A stretch of 64,000 nucleotides of DNA from Glycomyces lechevalierae (GTDB lineage Bacteria; Actinomycetota; Actinomycetes; Mycobacteriales; Micromonosporaceae). The notes below the pieces were generated by a model. It had not been told where the DNA came from, made no database searches, and worked only from the letters and a program-made list of their open reading frames with translations. The position numbers were made by a program, and so were the translations under genes. The DNA lies in assembly GCF_027622945.1 (NCBI RefSeq), contig NZ_JAPZVQ010000022.1, positions 1 through 64,000 of the forward strand, read 5' to 3'. Below are positions 35,625 to 44,313 of this stretch, one piece after another. How positions within the stretch are numbered: the first letter of the stretch is position 1; each line of letters begins with the position of its first letter.

Positions 35625-36101
35625 GTGATCGATCTGCGCGTGCTCGCGCCCGACGACTGGCGAGTGTGGAGGAGCCTACGGCTCGCGGCGCTCGCCGAGG
35701 CGCCCGAGGCGTTCGCGTCGCGCCTCGCCGACTGGGAGGGTGACGGCGACCGTGAGAAGCGCTGGCGGTCGCGGCTCGCGATGCCGGGTGCGCACAACCT
35801 CGTCGCCGAACTCGCGGGGAGACCGGTCGGCATGGCGAGCGGCGTGCCCGCATCCGACCCGCAGGCCCGGGAGCTGATCGCGATGTGGGTGAGCCCCGGC
35901 GCGAGAGGCGCCGGCGTCGGCGACGCGCTCATCGCCGCCGTGACCCGGTGGGCCCGCGCGGAGGGTGCCTCGGAGCTGCGACTGGCCGTCTACAGCCACA
36001 ACCTCGCCGCAGCGGCCCTGTACCGGCGCAACGGATTCGCCGACTCGGTGCCGCCGGGTCCGGAGCGGGTCGGCGAACGCGTCATGGCCAAGCCGCTCTA
36101 A
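35625..36101 (+). CDS. GNAT-family N-acetyltransferase
   Basis: A 158-residue acetyltransferase. The acetyl-CoA-binding motif is MWVSPGARGAGVGDALI (pattern R/Q-x-x-G-x-G/A), followed by LRLAVYSHNLAAAALYRRNGF, the C-terminal core. The substrate is unknown. GTG 35625 follows ggaa. Confidence 0.85.
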   Translation: MIDLRVLAPDDWRVWRSLRLAALAEAPEAFASRLADWEGDGDREKRWRSRLAMPGAHNLVAELAGRPVGMASGVPASDPQARELIAMWVSPGARGAGVGDALIAAVTRWARAEGASELRLAVYSHNLAAAALYRRNGFADSVPPGPERVGERVMAKPL

Positions 36102-36183
36102 TCCGCCACGGGGGCAGGGCGGATCTGGTCGAAGTGGAGCGTGACCAGGACCGCCCCGCAGCCGGGGTCCGCTGCCGGATTGC

Positions 36184-37323
36184 CTAGGAGCAGAACTCGG
36201 CCGCGACCATTTCGGTGACGGCGTCGGAGACTTCCGGTGCGGCCGTGAGGCTCTGGTTGACGGTGATGGTGATCTGGTGTTCGGCCGCGTCGTCGGTGAA
36301 GGTGTAGGTCAGGTAGCCGACCGAGCCGCCCACGTGGCCCCAGATCGGTGTGCCGCAAGGTTCGCCGCTAGCGAGGCCGAGGCCGTAGCCGAATCCGGGG
36401 AACGCCGGGATGGTCGTCTTCATCTCGTTCAGCAGTTCGTCGCCGAGGAGGTCGCCGCTGAGGAGGGCTTCGAAGAAGCGGTTGACGTCGGCCTGGGTGG
36501 CGGCGATCGCGCCGGTGGACCAGGAGGCGGTCATGTTGAACGCCGTGAGGTCCGCGAGCGGGTCTGCTTGCGTCCCAAAGGCTTCGTAGCCGCGCATGGC
36601 CGGGGAGGGCAGGAGGGGGAACGCCCCGGCGAGGTAGGTGCGGTCCAGGCCGGCGGGAATCAGGATGCGTTCGCGCAGTTCGGTGGCGAGGTCGTGTTCG
36701 GTGACCGCTTCGATGAGCATGCCGAGCAGGATGTAGTTGGTGTTCGAGTAGTGGAAGTCGTCGCTGGGCGTCAGCGGATCCTGCGTCGCGATCGCCACGA
36801 GCGCCTCGGGTTCGTACCTCTCATAACGGTGCTCGGCGGCGGTCCGCGCGTCCGGCCAGAGGTCGTCCTCGTAGTCGGGGATGCCGCTGTTCTGCTGCAG
36901 CAGTTGGCGGATCGTGACGTCCTCCTCGTAGGGGAGGACGCCGGGGAGGTACCGGTCGACGGGCGCGTCGAGTTCGATCGCGCCCTCCTCGACGAGCTGC
37001 AGGACCATGGTCGCCGTGAAGGTCTTGGTGATGCTGCCGATCCTGATGCGGCCCTGCGGGTTCGGGGCCGAGCCGGTCCAGACGTTCCCGACCCCGGCGG
37101 TGCCGGTCCAGGTGCCGTCGTCGTTCTCGACGGTGACGACGGCGCCGGGCGCGCCCGCGTCGACGATCGCGTCCGTGAGCGCTTGGAGGTCGGGCCGCGC
37201 CGGGGCGGCCGCGGCCGGGGCCGCCGCGAACCCGACGGCGAGTGCTGCGGCGGCGCAGACCGCGGTCGACTTGACGGCGATGTCCTTGAGTTTCCCTGCC
37301 CGCCTGGCGGTTCGATGAGTCAT
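36184..37323 (-). CDS. Secreted serine hydrolase (class C beta-lactamase / DD-peptidase type)
   Basis: A 379-residue exported protein. The signal peptide runs to about residue 40 (AVCAAAALAVGFAAAPAAAA). Catalytic motifs are SITK (SxxK, about 98), YSN (YxN) in DFHYSNTNYIL, and HVGG near the C-terminus (the H/KxG box). Such proteins act as D-alanyl-D-alanine carboxypeptidases, esterases or aminopeptidases outside the cell. The start codon sits unusually close to GGAGG (two bases), so it may be translated inefficiently or start elsewhere. Confidence 0.87.
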   Translation of the reverse strand: MTHRTARRAGKLKDIAVKSTAVCAAAALAVGFAAAPAAAAPARPDLQALTDAIVDAGAPGAVVTVENDDGTWTGTAGVGNVWTGSAPNPQGRIRIGSITKTFTATMVLQLVEEGAIELDAPVDRYLPGVLPYEEDVTIRQLLQQNSGIPDYEDDLWPDARTAAEHRYERYEPEALVAIATQDPLTPSDDFHYSNTNYILLGMLIEAVTEHDLATELRERILIPAGLDRTYLAGAFPLLPSPAMRGYEAFGTQADPLADLTAFNMTASWSTGAIAATQADVNRFFEALLSGDLLGDELLNEMKTTIPAFPGFGYGLGLASGEPCGTPIWGHVGGSVGYLTYTFTDDAAEHQITITVNQSLTAAPEVSDAVTEMVAAEFCS

Positions 37324-37364
37324 TCCTCCGAGCCTCGTCGATCGGAGGCGCGGGTGCGATGCGG

Positions 37365-37583
37365 TCAGCCGGTCGATTCGGGGTGGGGCAGACCCCCGGC
37401 CGCGCCCCGGAGCCGGCTCGCCGCCCACGCCAGGACTCCCGACGCGAGCAGCACCCCGAGCAGCCCGGCGATGTGCAGGCCGATCCCCGGCGGCCTATCG
37501 GCCCTCCGCTCGCCCGCCCGCCACGTCAGCGGCGGTGTCAGCTCGGCGTCAGGGGCGTGTAAGCGCGGGCGCCCATAGTTGCT
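37365..37583 (-). pseudogene. Start-less open frame, possible remnant of a membrane-anchored C-terminus
   Basis: A 72-codon frame closed by TGA on both sides with no ATG, GTG or TTG. It encodes a Pro/Arg-rich stretch, then a hydrophobic segment GIGLHIAGLLGVLLASGVLAW and a short basic tail RLRG. That resembles the anchored C-terminus of a wall or surface protein. It overlaps nothing else and lies just upstream of the serine hydrolase, so it may be a decayed gene end; chance cannot be excluded. Confidence 0.3.
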
Positions 37584-37630
37584 TCATCAACGAGGAACAC
37601 CTCGACGACAACGCTTGAAGGAGCACCGAA

Positions 37631-38032
37631 ATGACCGTCAACCTCACCGCCCAGGACGAGATCACCATCCGCACCGCCGCTCACGGCACCGTCTCCCTGC
37701 TGGCCGCCGCCGGGATCTCCGGTTCGGCGCACAAGGTCTCGACCGACGCCGCCCTGGCCCTCGTGGCCGCCACCGGCACCGTCGGGCACGTCGTCGCCAG
37801 CGCCAAGGGCGCCAAGCTCAAGGGCAAGTCCACGGCCGAACTCGCCGACCAGGTGTTCCCCGCGATCACCGAGTCGGTGCGGCTGCTCGAGGCCCAGGAC
37901 CCGGCCGAGGCCGAGAACTTCCGCACCACCATCGGCGTCGTCATCGACGCCGCCGACCGCGCCCACAAGGGCGAGCCGAGCCCGGTCATGGCCGAGATGA
38001 TCCGCAAGATCAACGAAGCCCTCAACGCCTGA
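37631..38032 (+). CDS. Small helical conserved hypothetical protein
   Basis: A 133-residue protein starting MTVNLTAQDEITIRTAAHGT with AAGGAG about eight bases upstream. It is mostly helical with a Gly/Ala-rich hydrophobic middle (VSLLAAAGISGSAHKV, AALALVAATGTVGHVVA). Similar short proteins occur in other actinomycetes, but I know no function. A hairpin follows (38044-38081). Confidence 0.7.
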   Translation: MTVNLTAQDEITIRTAAHGTVSLLAAAGISGSAHKVSTDAALALVAATGTVGHVVASAKGAKLKGKSTAELADQVFPAITESVRLLEAQDPAEAENFRTTIGVVIDAADRAHKGEPSPVMAEMIRKINEALNA

Positions 38033-38043
38033 TCGAACGCTGC

Positions 38044-38081
38044 GCCGCCCCGCCAGGTCCGCCCGGACCGCGCGGGGCGGC
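38044..38081. terminator. Hairpin after the small helical gene
   Basis: A 10-bp stem gccgccccgc / gcggggcggc, with an inner ggtccg.cggacc stem in the loop, nine bases after the stop. Confidence 0.7.
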
Positions 38082-38130
38082 GGCGTTATGCGCTTGAGCT
38101 GGGATTCCATCGTGCGTACTGTTGCGGGCG

Positions 38131-38625
38131 ATGATGAACTCCGACAACGTGCTCTCCCTGCTCGCCGCGATCCGCGAGGCCGGCCTCGACGTGTGGATCG
38201 GCGGCGGCTGGGGCATCGACGCCCTCCTCGGCGAGCAGACCCGCCCGCACCGCGACCTCGACCTGATGCACCGGGCGGAGCAGGAGCGGCGCCTCCTGGA
38301 CGTGCTCGGCGGCCTCGGCTTCGCCGAGACCCTCGACTGGCGGCCGGTCCGGTTCGTCATGTCCGGCCCGGGCGGTCTCGAGATCGACCTGCATCCGCTG
38401 CGGTTCAACGATGACGGCTCCGCCGAGCAATCCTCAATGGAGGAGAGTGAGCCGTTCCGGTACCCCGCCGACTGCTTCGTCACCGGAGCCATCGGCGGCA
38501 GGACCGTGCCGTGCCTGTCTGCGGCGCAACAGGTCCACTTCCACCAGGGCTACGAGCCGACCGAACGCGACCTCGCCGACATGGCGCACCTCCGCGGCGC
38601 CTTCGGCATCCCGACGCACTTCTGA
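38131..38625 (+). CDS. Nucleotidyltransferase of the aminoglycoside/lincosamide-modifying type
   Basis: A 164-residue protein with the minimal nucleotidyltransferase core GGGWGIDALLGEQTRPHRDL DL (Gly-rich step, Asp, then D-L-D metal ligands), like ANT(2'')/Lnu enzymes that adenylylate antibiotics. The length is close to LnuA (161 aa). Whether it confers resistance is unknown; housekeeping relatives exist. ATG 38131 or 38134 is the likely start; the longer frame begins with TTG. Confidence 0.75.
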   Translation: MMNSDNVLSLLAAIREAGLDVWIGGGWGIDALLGEQTRPHRDLDLMHRAEQERRLLDVLGGLGFAETLDWRPVRFVMSGPGGLEIDLHPLRFNDDGSAEQSSMEESEPFRYPADCFVTGAIGGRTVPCLSAAQQVHFHQGYEPTERDLADMAHLRGAFGIPTHF

Positions 38626-38707
38626 CGGCGGCGCTACCGCCGGTTCGACTCCGCGACGTAAGATCGCCTGCGCTTCTCAAACCCCTACAACCGAAGAGGC
38701 GAGCACA

Positions 38708-39346
38708 GTGGAAAAACCCCACGGCCTGGAACGCATGATCTTCTTCTCCGACGCGGTCATCGCGATCATGCTCACCCTGCTGGCACTCGAACTGCCCGTC
38801 CCCGAAGGCGACACCGCCACGGCCCTCTGGGAATCCCTCAGCGAGCACGGCGCCGCCTACCTCGCGTTCGGCATCTCCTTCGCCGTCATCGCCGCGACCT
38901 GGGTCGCCCACCACATGCTCTTCACCCACGTCCACCGCGCCGACCCGCCGCTCATCACCCTCAACCTCCTCGCCCTCCTCGCCTACGTCCTCGTGCCGTG
39001 GGCGAGCAAGACCCTCGCCGAGTCCACCGGCGGCGCCGGCGTCGCGCTCTACTCGGCCGTCATGGCCTTCCTCGGCCTTTCGATGCTGCTGGTCCTGCGC
39101 CATGTCCGCCGCGCCGGACTCCTCGGACCCGAGACGCCTGCCGCGGTCATCGGCGGCATCCGCGCCTGGACCGTCACGACCATGCTCATGTTCGCCCTCA
39201 CCATCCCCGCCGCATTCTTCTTCGGACGGCCCGTGATGTTCGTCTGGCCCGTCGTCTACCTCGGCCTCCGTCTCGCCGCCGTCCTCTACACCCGCCAAGG
39301 CAGGCGCGCCACGGTTGAAAAGCACGTTGAAAAGCACGTCGAATAG
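38708..39346 (+). CDS. TMEM175-family potassium channel-like protein
   Basis: A 212-residue polytopic protein. RMIFFSDAVIAIMLTLLALEL is the FSD signature helix that forms the pore gate in prokaryotic TMEM175 (DUF1211). A further four to five hydrophobic segments follow (for example AYLAFGISFAVIAATWVAHHM). The bacterial form has one six-helix unit and works as a tetramer. GTG 38708 follows gaagaggcg. The tail has a duplicated EKHVEKHVE. Confidence 0.88.
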   Translation: MEKPHGLERMIFFSDAVIAIMLTLLALELPVPEGDTATALWESLSEHGAAYLAFGISFAVIAATWVAHHMLFTHVHRADPPLITLNLLALLAYVLVPWASKTLAESTGGAGVALYSAVMAFLGLSMLLVLRHVRRAGLLGPETPAAVIGGIRAWTVTTMLMFALTIPAAFFFGRPVMFVWPVVYLGLRLAAVLYTRQGRRATVEKHVEKHVE

Positions 39347-39351
39347 CACGA

Positions 39352-39385
39352 CGAAGGGCGCCGGCCTTGCGGCCGACGCCCTTCG
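39352..39385. terminator. Bidirectional terminator between TMEM175-like gene and purA
   Basis: A 15-bp stem, cgaagggcgccggcc / ggccgacgcccttcg, with one mismatch and a four-base loop, between convergent genes. Confidence 0.82.
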
Positions 39386-39400
39386 CTTCGCTTTGGGGGA

Positions 39401-40687
39401 CTAGATCATCGGGTGGCGGATGATGTTCTCTTCGCGACCCGGGCCCACGCCGACGACGCTCACCTGGGCGCCGCACAGCTCCTCGAGCCGCTCGATGTAC
39501 GTCTGCGCGTTCGGCGGCAGCTCGTCGAACTTGCGGCAGTGGGAGATGTCCTCGAACCAGCCGTCGTGGTACTCGTAGATCGGCTTCGCGTGGTGCACGT
39601 CGGTCTGCGTCATCGGCATCTCCTCGACGCGCTCACCGTCCACTTCGTACGCGACGCAGATCGGGACGCGCTCGAGCTCCGAGAGCACGTCGAGCTTCGT
39701 CACGAACAGGTCTGTGATCCCGTTGACCCGCACCGCGTAACGGCCCAGGACCGCGTCGAACCAGCCGCAGCGGCGGCGGCGGCCGGTGGTGACGCCGTAC
39801 TCGCCGCCCTTCTTGAGCAGGAACTCCCCGAACTCGTCGAACAGCTCCGTCGGGAACGGGCCCGAGCCCACGCGCGTCGTGTACGCCTTGATGATCCCGA
39901 TCGACGTCGTGATCTTGTTCGGCGCGATGCCGGTGCCGACGCACGCGCCGCCCGTCGTCGGGTTCGACGAGGTCACGAACGGATACGTGCCGTGGTCCAC
40001 GTCGAGCATCGTCGCCTGCGCGCCTTCGAGGAGCACGTTCTTGCCGGCTTCGAGCGCCTTGTTCAGCAGCAGCCGCGTGTCCGCGATGTACGGCTTCAGC
40101 CGCTCCGCGTACCCCAGGTACTCCTCGACCACGGCCTGCGGGTCGATCGCCTTGCGGTTGTACACCTTCACGAGGATCTGGTTCTTCTCGCGGAGGATCT
40201 GCTCGAGCTTGATCGAGAGGATCTTCGGGTCCAGGAGGTCCTGCACCCGGATGCCCTGGCGCGCCACCTTGTCCGCGTACGCCGGGCCGATGCCGCGGCC
40301 GGTCGTGCCGATGCGCGCCCCGCCCAGGTACCGCTCGACCACGCGGTCGAGCGCCCGGTGGTGCGGCATGATCAGGTGCGCGTCCGAGGAGAGCTTCAGG
40401 TTCGAGACGTCCACGCCGCCGGCGGTGAGCTCGTCGAGCTCGGAGATCAGGAACTTCGGGTCGACCACCACGCCGTTGCCGATGACCGGGACGACGCCCG
40501 GGGTCAGGATGCCCACGGGCACCAGGTGAATGGCGTACTTCGTGCCGTCAGGGGTCACGACGGTGTGCCCGGCGTTGTTGCCGCCCTGGTAGCGCACGAC
40601 GTAGTCCATCTCGGCGCCGAGCAGGTCGGTGACCTTGCCCTTGCCCTCGTCGCCCCACTGCGTTCCGACGACCGCGATCGCTGGCAT
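39401..40687 (-). CDS. purA: Adenylosuccinate synthetase
   Basis: A 428-residue PurA that joins IMP and aspartate with GTP, the first step from IMP to AMP. N-terminal GTQWGDEGKGKVTDLL (P-loop with catalytic Asp) and NNAGHTVV (catalytic His), DDPR-like middle segments such as RIGTTGRGIGPAYADK and VLLEGAQATMLDVDHGTYP, and the late GTP-binding KLDVLSELERVPIC are all present. Full length. It is single and not in a pur cluster. Confidence 0.96.
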   Translation of the reverse strand: MPAIAVVGTQWGDEGKGKVTDLLGAEMDYVVRYQGGNNAGHTVVTPDGTKYAIHLVPVGILTPGVVPVIGNGVVVDPKFLISELDELTAGGVDVSNLKLSSDAHLIMPHHRALDRVVERYLGGARIGTTGRGIGPAYADKVARQGIRVQDLLDPKILSIKLEQILREKNQILVKVYNRKAIDPQAVVEEYLGYAERLKPYIADTRLLLNKALEAGKNVLLEGAQATMLDVDHGTYPFVTSSNPTTGGACVGTGIAPNKITTSIGIIKAYTTRVGSGPFPTELFDEFGEFLLKKGGEYGVTTGRRRRCGWFDAVLGRYAVRVNGITDLFVTKLDVLSELERVPICVAYEVDGERVEEMPMTQTDVHHAKPIYEYHDGWFEDISHCRKFDELPPNAQTYIERLEELCGAQVSVVGVGPGREENIIRHPMI

Positions 40688-40813
40688 CTGCCCATCCTCC
40701 CGGGAAGTTGATCACCCGATTACCTGGTAAGCCTACTTGCATTCATTTACGCGGGGTCTCACCAGGCCTAAGCACTATGAATCGGGTCCCCGTCACACCG
40801 TAAGGTGGCGGCT

Positions 40814-41644
40814 GTGAACGTCGTCGTGTTGACACTCGTGGAAGCCAACTGCGCGAACCCCGGACCGCGCACACAGGCCCTGCACCTGGTGGACGAGCTG
40901 AAGGCGCGGGGCGCCGTCGTGCGCACCGCCGAGGCCGCCAAACCCGAGGAAGTCGACGAGGCGCTGACCGACCCGGACGAGCGGATCGTGCTCGCCGCGG
41001 ACACGGACGAGCAGGTCAACGCCGTGATGGCGCGGCTCGTGCGGCAGGCGGTCCCGGCGCCGAGCAAGCGGCCCGAGGGGCTGCCGGACGGGCGCACGAT
41101 CCCCGACCTCCCCCCGATCGCGATCCTGCCCTTGGCCACCGCGCCGGGCATCGTGGCGCGGCTGGGCCTGCCCGAGAAGCCGGCGGAGGTCGCCGCGGCC
41201 GTCACCGAGGGAGTGGTGAAACGCACTGATCTGCTGCGGCACGACGGCGGCGGCGTCGCCGTCGACGGCGTGCGGCTCGGCGGCGGGGACCGGCCCTGGC
41301 GCGGCGTGGTGAACATCGACGACGTGGTGCTGGCCGACGGCAGCGAGCACATCCTCGCGTGCGTGGTCGCGAACGCGGACGGGTACGCGGCGACGGACGA
41401 CATGGTCCTGGCCGAGCCCGACCCGGCGGACGGGAAGATCGATGTGGCGGTCGCGGTGCCGGTCACCGTGGGGCGCTTGCGGAAGAAGCTGCGCATCGAG
41501 GTGCGGCGGGCGCGCGGGCGGGCCGTGGCCGTGCACCCGGAGGACTCGGTGACGTTCATCCAGGACGGGCTCGTGAGCGAGCTGGGGCGCAAGCGCACCT
41601 GGTGGATCGAGCCGGGCGCGGCGGGCTGGTACGCGGCGTCCTAG
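40814..41644 (+). CDS. Diacylglycerol-kinase-like / lipid kinase family protein
   Basis: A 276-residue protein. LPLATAPGIVARLGLP (about 107-122) resembles the glycine-rich PLGTGND.AR..G.P motif of DAG kinases and YegS-like lipid kinases, but the normally essential G-T-G-N-D is changed (A-T-A-P-G). The C-terminal beta-sandwich features (GGGVAVDGVRL, ILACVVANADGYAATDDMVLAEPDPADGKIDV) also fit. It may be a divergent or inactive member. The start is GTG 40814, with aaggtgg upstream. Divergent from purA. Confidence 0.6.
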   Translation: MNVVVLTLVEANCANPGPRTQALHLVDELKARGAVVRTAEAAKPEEVDEALTDPDERIVLAADTDEQVNAVMARLVRQAVPAPSKRPEGLPDGRTIPDLPPIAILPLATAPGIVARLGLPEKPAEVAAAVTEGVVKRTDLLRHDGGGVAVDGVRLGGGDRPWRGVVNIDDVVLADGSEHILACVVANADGYAATDDMVLAEPDPADGKIDVAVAVPVTVGRLRKKLRIEVRRARGRAVAVHPEDSVTFIQDGLVSELGRKRTWWIEPGAAGWYAAS

Positions 41645-41980
41645 GGGCGCAAAGGGTTTGGGCGTTTCCTGGCGCTAGCCTTCAAAACGGACATTCGCAG
41701 CGCCCCCGGCAACAACCCTGACAGCGAGGTCCGACATTGCCGCGAAGTGCAAGCGCGGCTGCGGGCTTCAGCCGCGCGCCGGGTGTCGCAACGCACACGC
41801 TCGCGAGCGGTTTCGCCTGCTCACGCGCTCGCCGTTGAAACGTTTCGAGACCTCCGCCACTCACTCCAGGAACTTTGTAAGAGGGGTCGAAAAAGCTGGT
41901 CAATGAGGTTGCTGGCCACTGCGGGTTCCCGTAGCCTGGATGGCGCACCCAGTACCTCCCCCAGCGAAGGAGCACCCCGC
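41645..41980. other. Upstream region of the GH42 gene
   Basis: 336 bases without a gene; it includes the GAAACGTTTC operator candidate and short inverted repeats (gcggctgcgggcttcagccgc, about 41757-41777). The long open frame that joins the GH42 gene here has no coding bias. Confidence 0.5.
41837..41846. promoter_or_regulatory. LacI-type operator candidate GAAACGTTTC
   Basis: A perfect 10-bp palindrome 135 bases before the GH42 start. GAAACGTTTC is the half-site pattern of many LacI-family sugar repressors in actinobacteria. No lacI gene is nearby, so a repressor encoded elsewhere would bind. Confidence 0.55.
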
Positions 41981-43900
41981 ATGGCGATCGTCTATGGCGG
42001 TGACTACAACCCCGAGCAGTGGCCCCGCGAGACCTGGGCCGAGGACATGCGCCTCATGCGCGAGGCGGGCGTCAACCGCGTCAGCGTCGGCATCTTCTCC
42101 TGGGCCCTCTTCGAACCCGAGGAAGGCCGCTACGAGTTCGGCTGGTTCGACGAGGTGCTCGACCTCCTGCACCGGAACGGCATCGAGGCCTGCCTCGCCA
42201 CCCCGACCGCGTCCCCGCCGCCGTGGTTCGCCGCGACCTACCCCGAAGCGGTCATGGTCGACGCCGAGGGCCGCCAGCTGACGCACGGCTCCCGCCAGGG
42301 CTTCGACCCGTCTTCGGACGTCTACCTCGCCAAGGCCCTCGCGATCGCCGAGAAGATCGCCGAGCGGTACGCCGACCACCCCGCGGTCGCCCTGTGGCAC
42401 CTCCACAACGAGTACGGCTGCCACAACGCCCGCTCGTACACCAAGGCCGCGACCGCGAAGTTCCGCACGTGGCTGCGCGACCGCTACGGCGACCTCGACG
42501 GCCTCAACGCCGCCTGGGGCACCGCGTTCTGGTCGCAGGCCTACTCCGCCTGGGACCAGGTGTACGCGCCGCTCCCGACCCCCACGATCCCCAACCCCGG
42601 CCAGGTGCTCGACTGGAAGCGGTTCTCGTCGTGGCAGCTCGTCCAGAACTACCGGGCCGAGGCCGCGGTCATCCGCAAGTACTCCGACAAGCCGATGACC
42701 ACGAACTTCATGACCGGCTCGCACCCCGAGATCGACCTGTGGGAGTTCAGCGAAGCCGTCGACGTCGTCTCCACCGACCACTACCTGATCGGCGAGGACC
42801 CGCACGTCAACCTCGGTTTCGCCGCGGACTACGCCCGCTCGCTCGGCGCCGGCAGGCCGTGGATCCTCATGGAGCACTCCACCTCCGCCGTCAACTGGCA
42901 GGGCCGCAACCGCGCGAAGGCCCCGCGCGAGATGCTCCGCAACTCGTTCTCGCACTTCGCGCGCGGCGCGGACGCCATCATGTTCTTCCAGTGGCGGGCG
43001 TCGCGGCAGGGCGCCGAGAAGTGGCACTCGGGCATGGTCCCGCACGCGGGCACCGACTCCAAGATCTGGCGCGAGGTCTGCGAACTGGGCGCGCGCCTCG
43101 GCGAGCTCGCCGAGGTCGAGGGCTCGCGGGTGGACGCGGCGACCGCGATCCTGTGGGACTTCCCGAACGCGTGGGCGCAGGAGCACGAGGCGCGCCCGAC
43201 GAACGAGTTCACCGCGCAGGGGATCTTCGACACGTATTACGCGGCGCTGTGGCGGGCGGGCATCACCGCCGACGTCGCCGAGCCCGAAGGCGACCTCTCG
43301 AAGTACCGGTTCGTGGTCGTCCCCGCGGTCTACCTGCTGTCCCGCAAGGGCGCGGAGAACCTGCGGCAGTTCGTGAACGGCGGCGGCACCGTGCTCGTCA
43401 CCCCGTACTCGGGGATCGCGGACGAGACCGACACGGTCTACCTCGGCGGCTACCCGGGCGCGTTCCGGGACGTCGTCGGCGTGCGCAGCGAGGAGTTCTA
43501 CCCGTTGATCGGCGGGACGGTCGAGCTCGCCTCGGGCGGGCACGGCACGATCTGGAGCGAGGCCGCCGAACCGGCAGGTGCCGAGGTCCGCGACACCTAC
43601 GCGGACGGGACCCCGGCCTGGCTGGTCAACCGCTTCGGCGAGGGCACCGCGCACTACCTGACGACCTTCCCCGACGACGCCACGCTCGACCGCATCGTCG
43701 CCGCGGCCGCCGCCGACGCCGGGGTCGCGCCCGTCGCGGAGGCGCCGCTGGGCGTCGAGGTCGTGCGCCGCGCCCACGAGGACGGCCGGAGCTGGCTGTT
43801 CTGCATCAACCACACGGACGCGGACGCCACGGTCAAGGCGGCCGACGTGCTGATCGACGTCCCGGCCGGCGAGGTCGTCGTGCACCGCGAGCACGCGTAA
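41981..43900 (+). CDS. GH42 beta-galactosidase
   Basis: A 639-residue GH42 enzyme. MAIVYGGDYNPEQWPRETW is the family's N-terminus. The acid/base Glu is in WHLHNEYGCH and the nucleophile Glu in ILMEHSTSAVNWQGRN. A trimerisation domain and a small C-terminal beta domain follow. ATG 41981 has gaagga nine bases upstream; the longer frame from 41747 is not supported. No signal peptide, so it acts on imported beta-galactosides or arabinogalactan fragments. Confidence 0.93.
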   Translation: MAIVYGGDYNPEQWPRETWAEDMRLMREAGVNRVSVGIFSWALFEPEEGRYEFGWFDEVLDLLHRNGIEACLATPTASPPPWFAATYPEAVMVDAEGRQLTHGSRQGFDPSSDVYLAKALAIAEKIAERYADHPAVALWHLHNEYGCHNARSYTKAATAKFRTWLRDRYGDLDGLNAAWGTAFWSQAYSAWDQVYAPLPTPTIPNPGQVLDWKRFSSWQLVQNYRAEAAVIRKYSDKPMTTNFMTGSHPEIDLWEFSEAVDVVSTDHYLIGEDPHVNLGFAADYARSLGAGRPWILMEHSTSAVNWQGRNRAKAPREMLRNSFSHFARGADAIMFFQWRASRQGAEKWHSGMVPHAGTDSKIWREVCELGARLGELAEVEGSRVDAATAILWDFPNAWAQEHEARPTNEFTAQGIFDTYYAALWRAGITADVAEPEGDLSKYRFVVVPAVYLLSRKGAENLRQFVNGGGTVLVTPYSGIADETDTVYLGGYPGAFRDVVGVRSEEFYPLIGGTVELASGGHGTIWSEAAEPAGAEVRDTYADGTPAWLVNRFGEGTAHYLTTFPDDATLDRIVAAAAADAGVAPVAEAPLGVEVVRRAHEDGRSWLFCINHTDADATVKAADVLIDVPAGEVVVHREHA

Positions 43901-44313
43901 CCGCGCCGGACCCGAGCCCGCCCGGCACGACCGGGCGACATGCGGCGGCGGGAGGACGACGGCCAGTCTCGGTGCCGACGCCCTCCCGCCGTTTTCCGCG
44001 CCCCCCGGAAGACGAGTCGGATTCCGGTCTCCGGCCCTTGTCGGACTCCGCGCGTAGTGTTGCATCGGGGGTCCCCAAGTGTCCGATTTGCCCGGACCCT
44101 CCGTTCATGTTCGACCAACGGAACCCTAAGCGGCAGAAGGACACTCGCGTCTGCCCCGCCAGGCACCTCACTGTTCACCTAGACGGCTGTGGCCGTGCTC
44201 GCCACCTGATCGAAATCCGATCGTTATCTGGGTGAGGCATGCTGGTCAGCGCCCGCGCCGTCACCGCGGCTGGGCGCGTCAGTGGGGAACGGCTCAGACG
44301 GAGGTGGGGTGCA
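43901..44313. other. Intergenic stretch between GH42 and SGNH genes
   Basis: 413 bases. After the GH42 terminator (43946-43995) no gene is convincing; a small hairpin gtccg..cggac lies at about 44078-44096, and promoter elements for the SGNH gene are expected at 44170-44290 but not clear. Confidence 0.45.
43946..43995 (+). terminator. Terminator of the GH42 gene
   Basis: A 10-bp stem cggcgggagg / cctcccgccg (43946-43955 with 43982-43991), followed by TTTT. Confidence 0.78.

Noticed and set aside
38131..39346. An antibiotic resistance island (nucleotidyltransferase plus membrane protein)
   Set aside because: The membrane protein is a TMEM175-type channel, codon use is native and no mobile genes flank the pair.
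41900..44065. 721-codon minus-strand open frame opposite the GH42 gene
   Set aside because: Antisense shadow of a clear GH42 enzyme with complete catalytic motifs.
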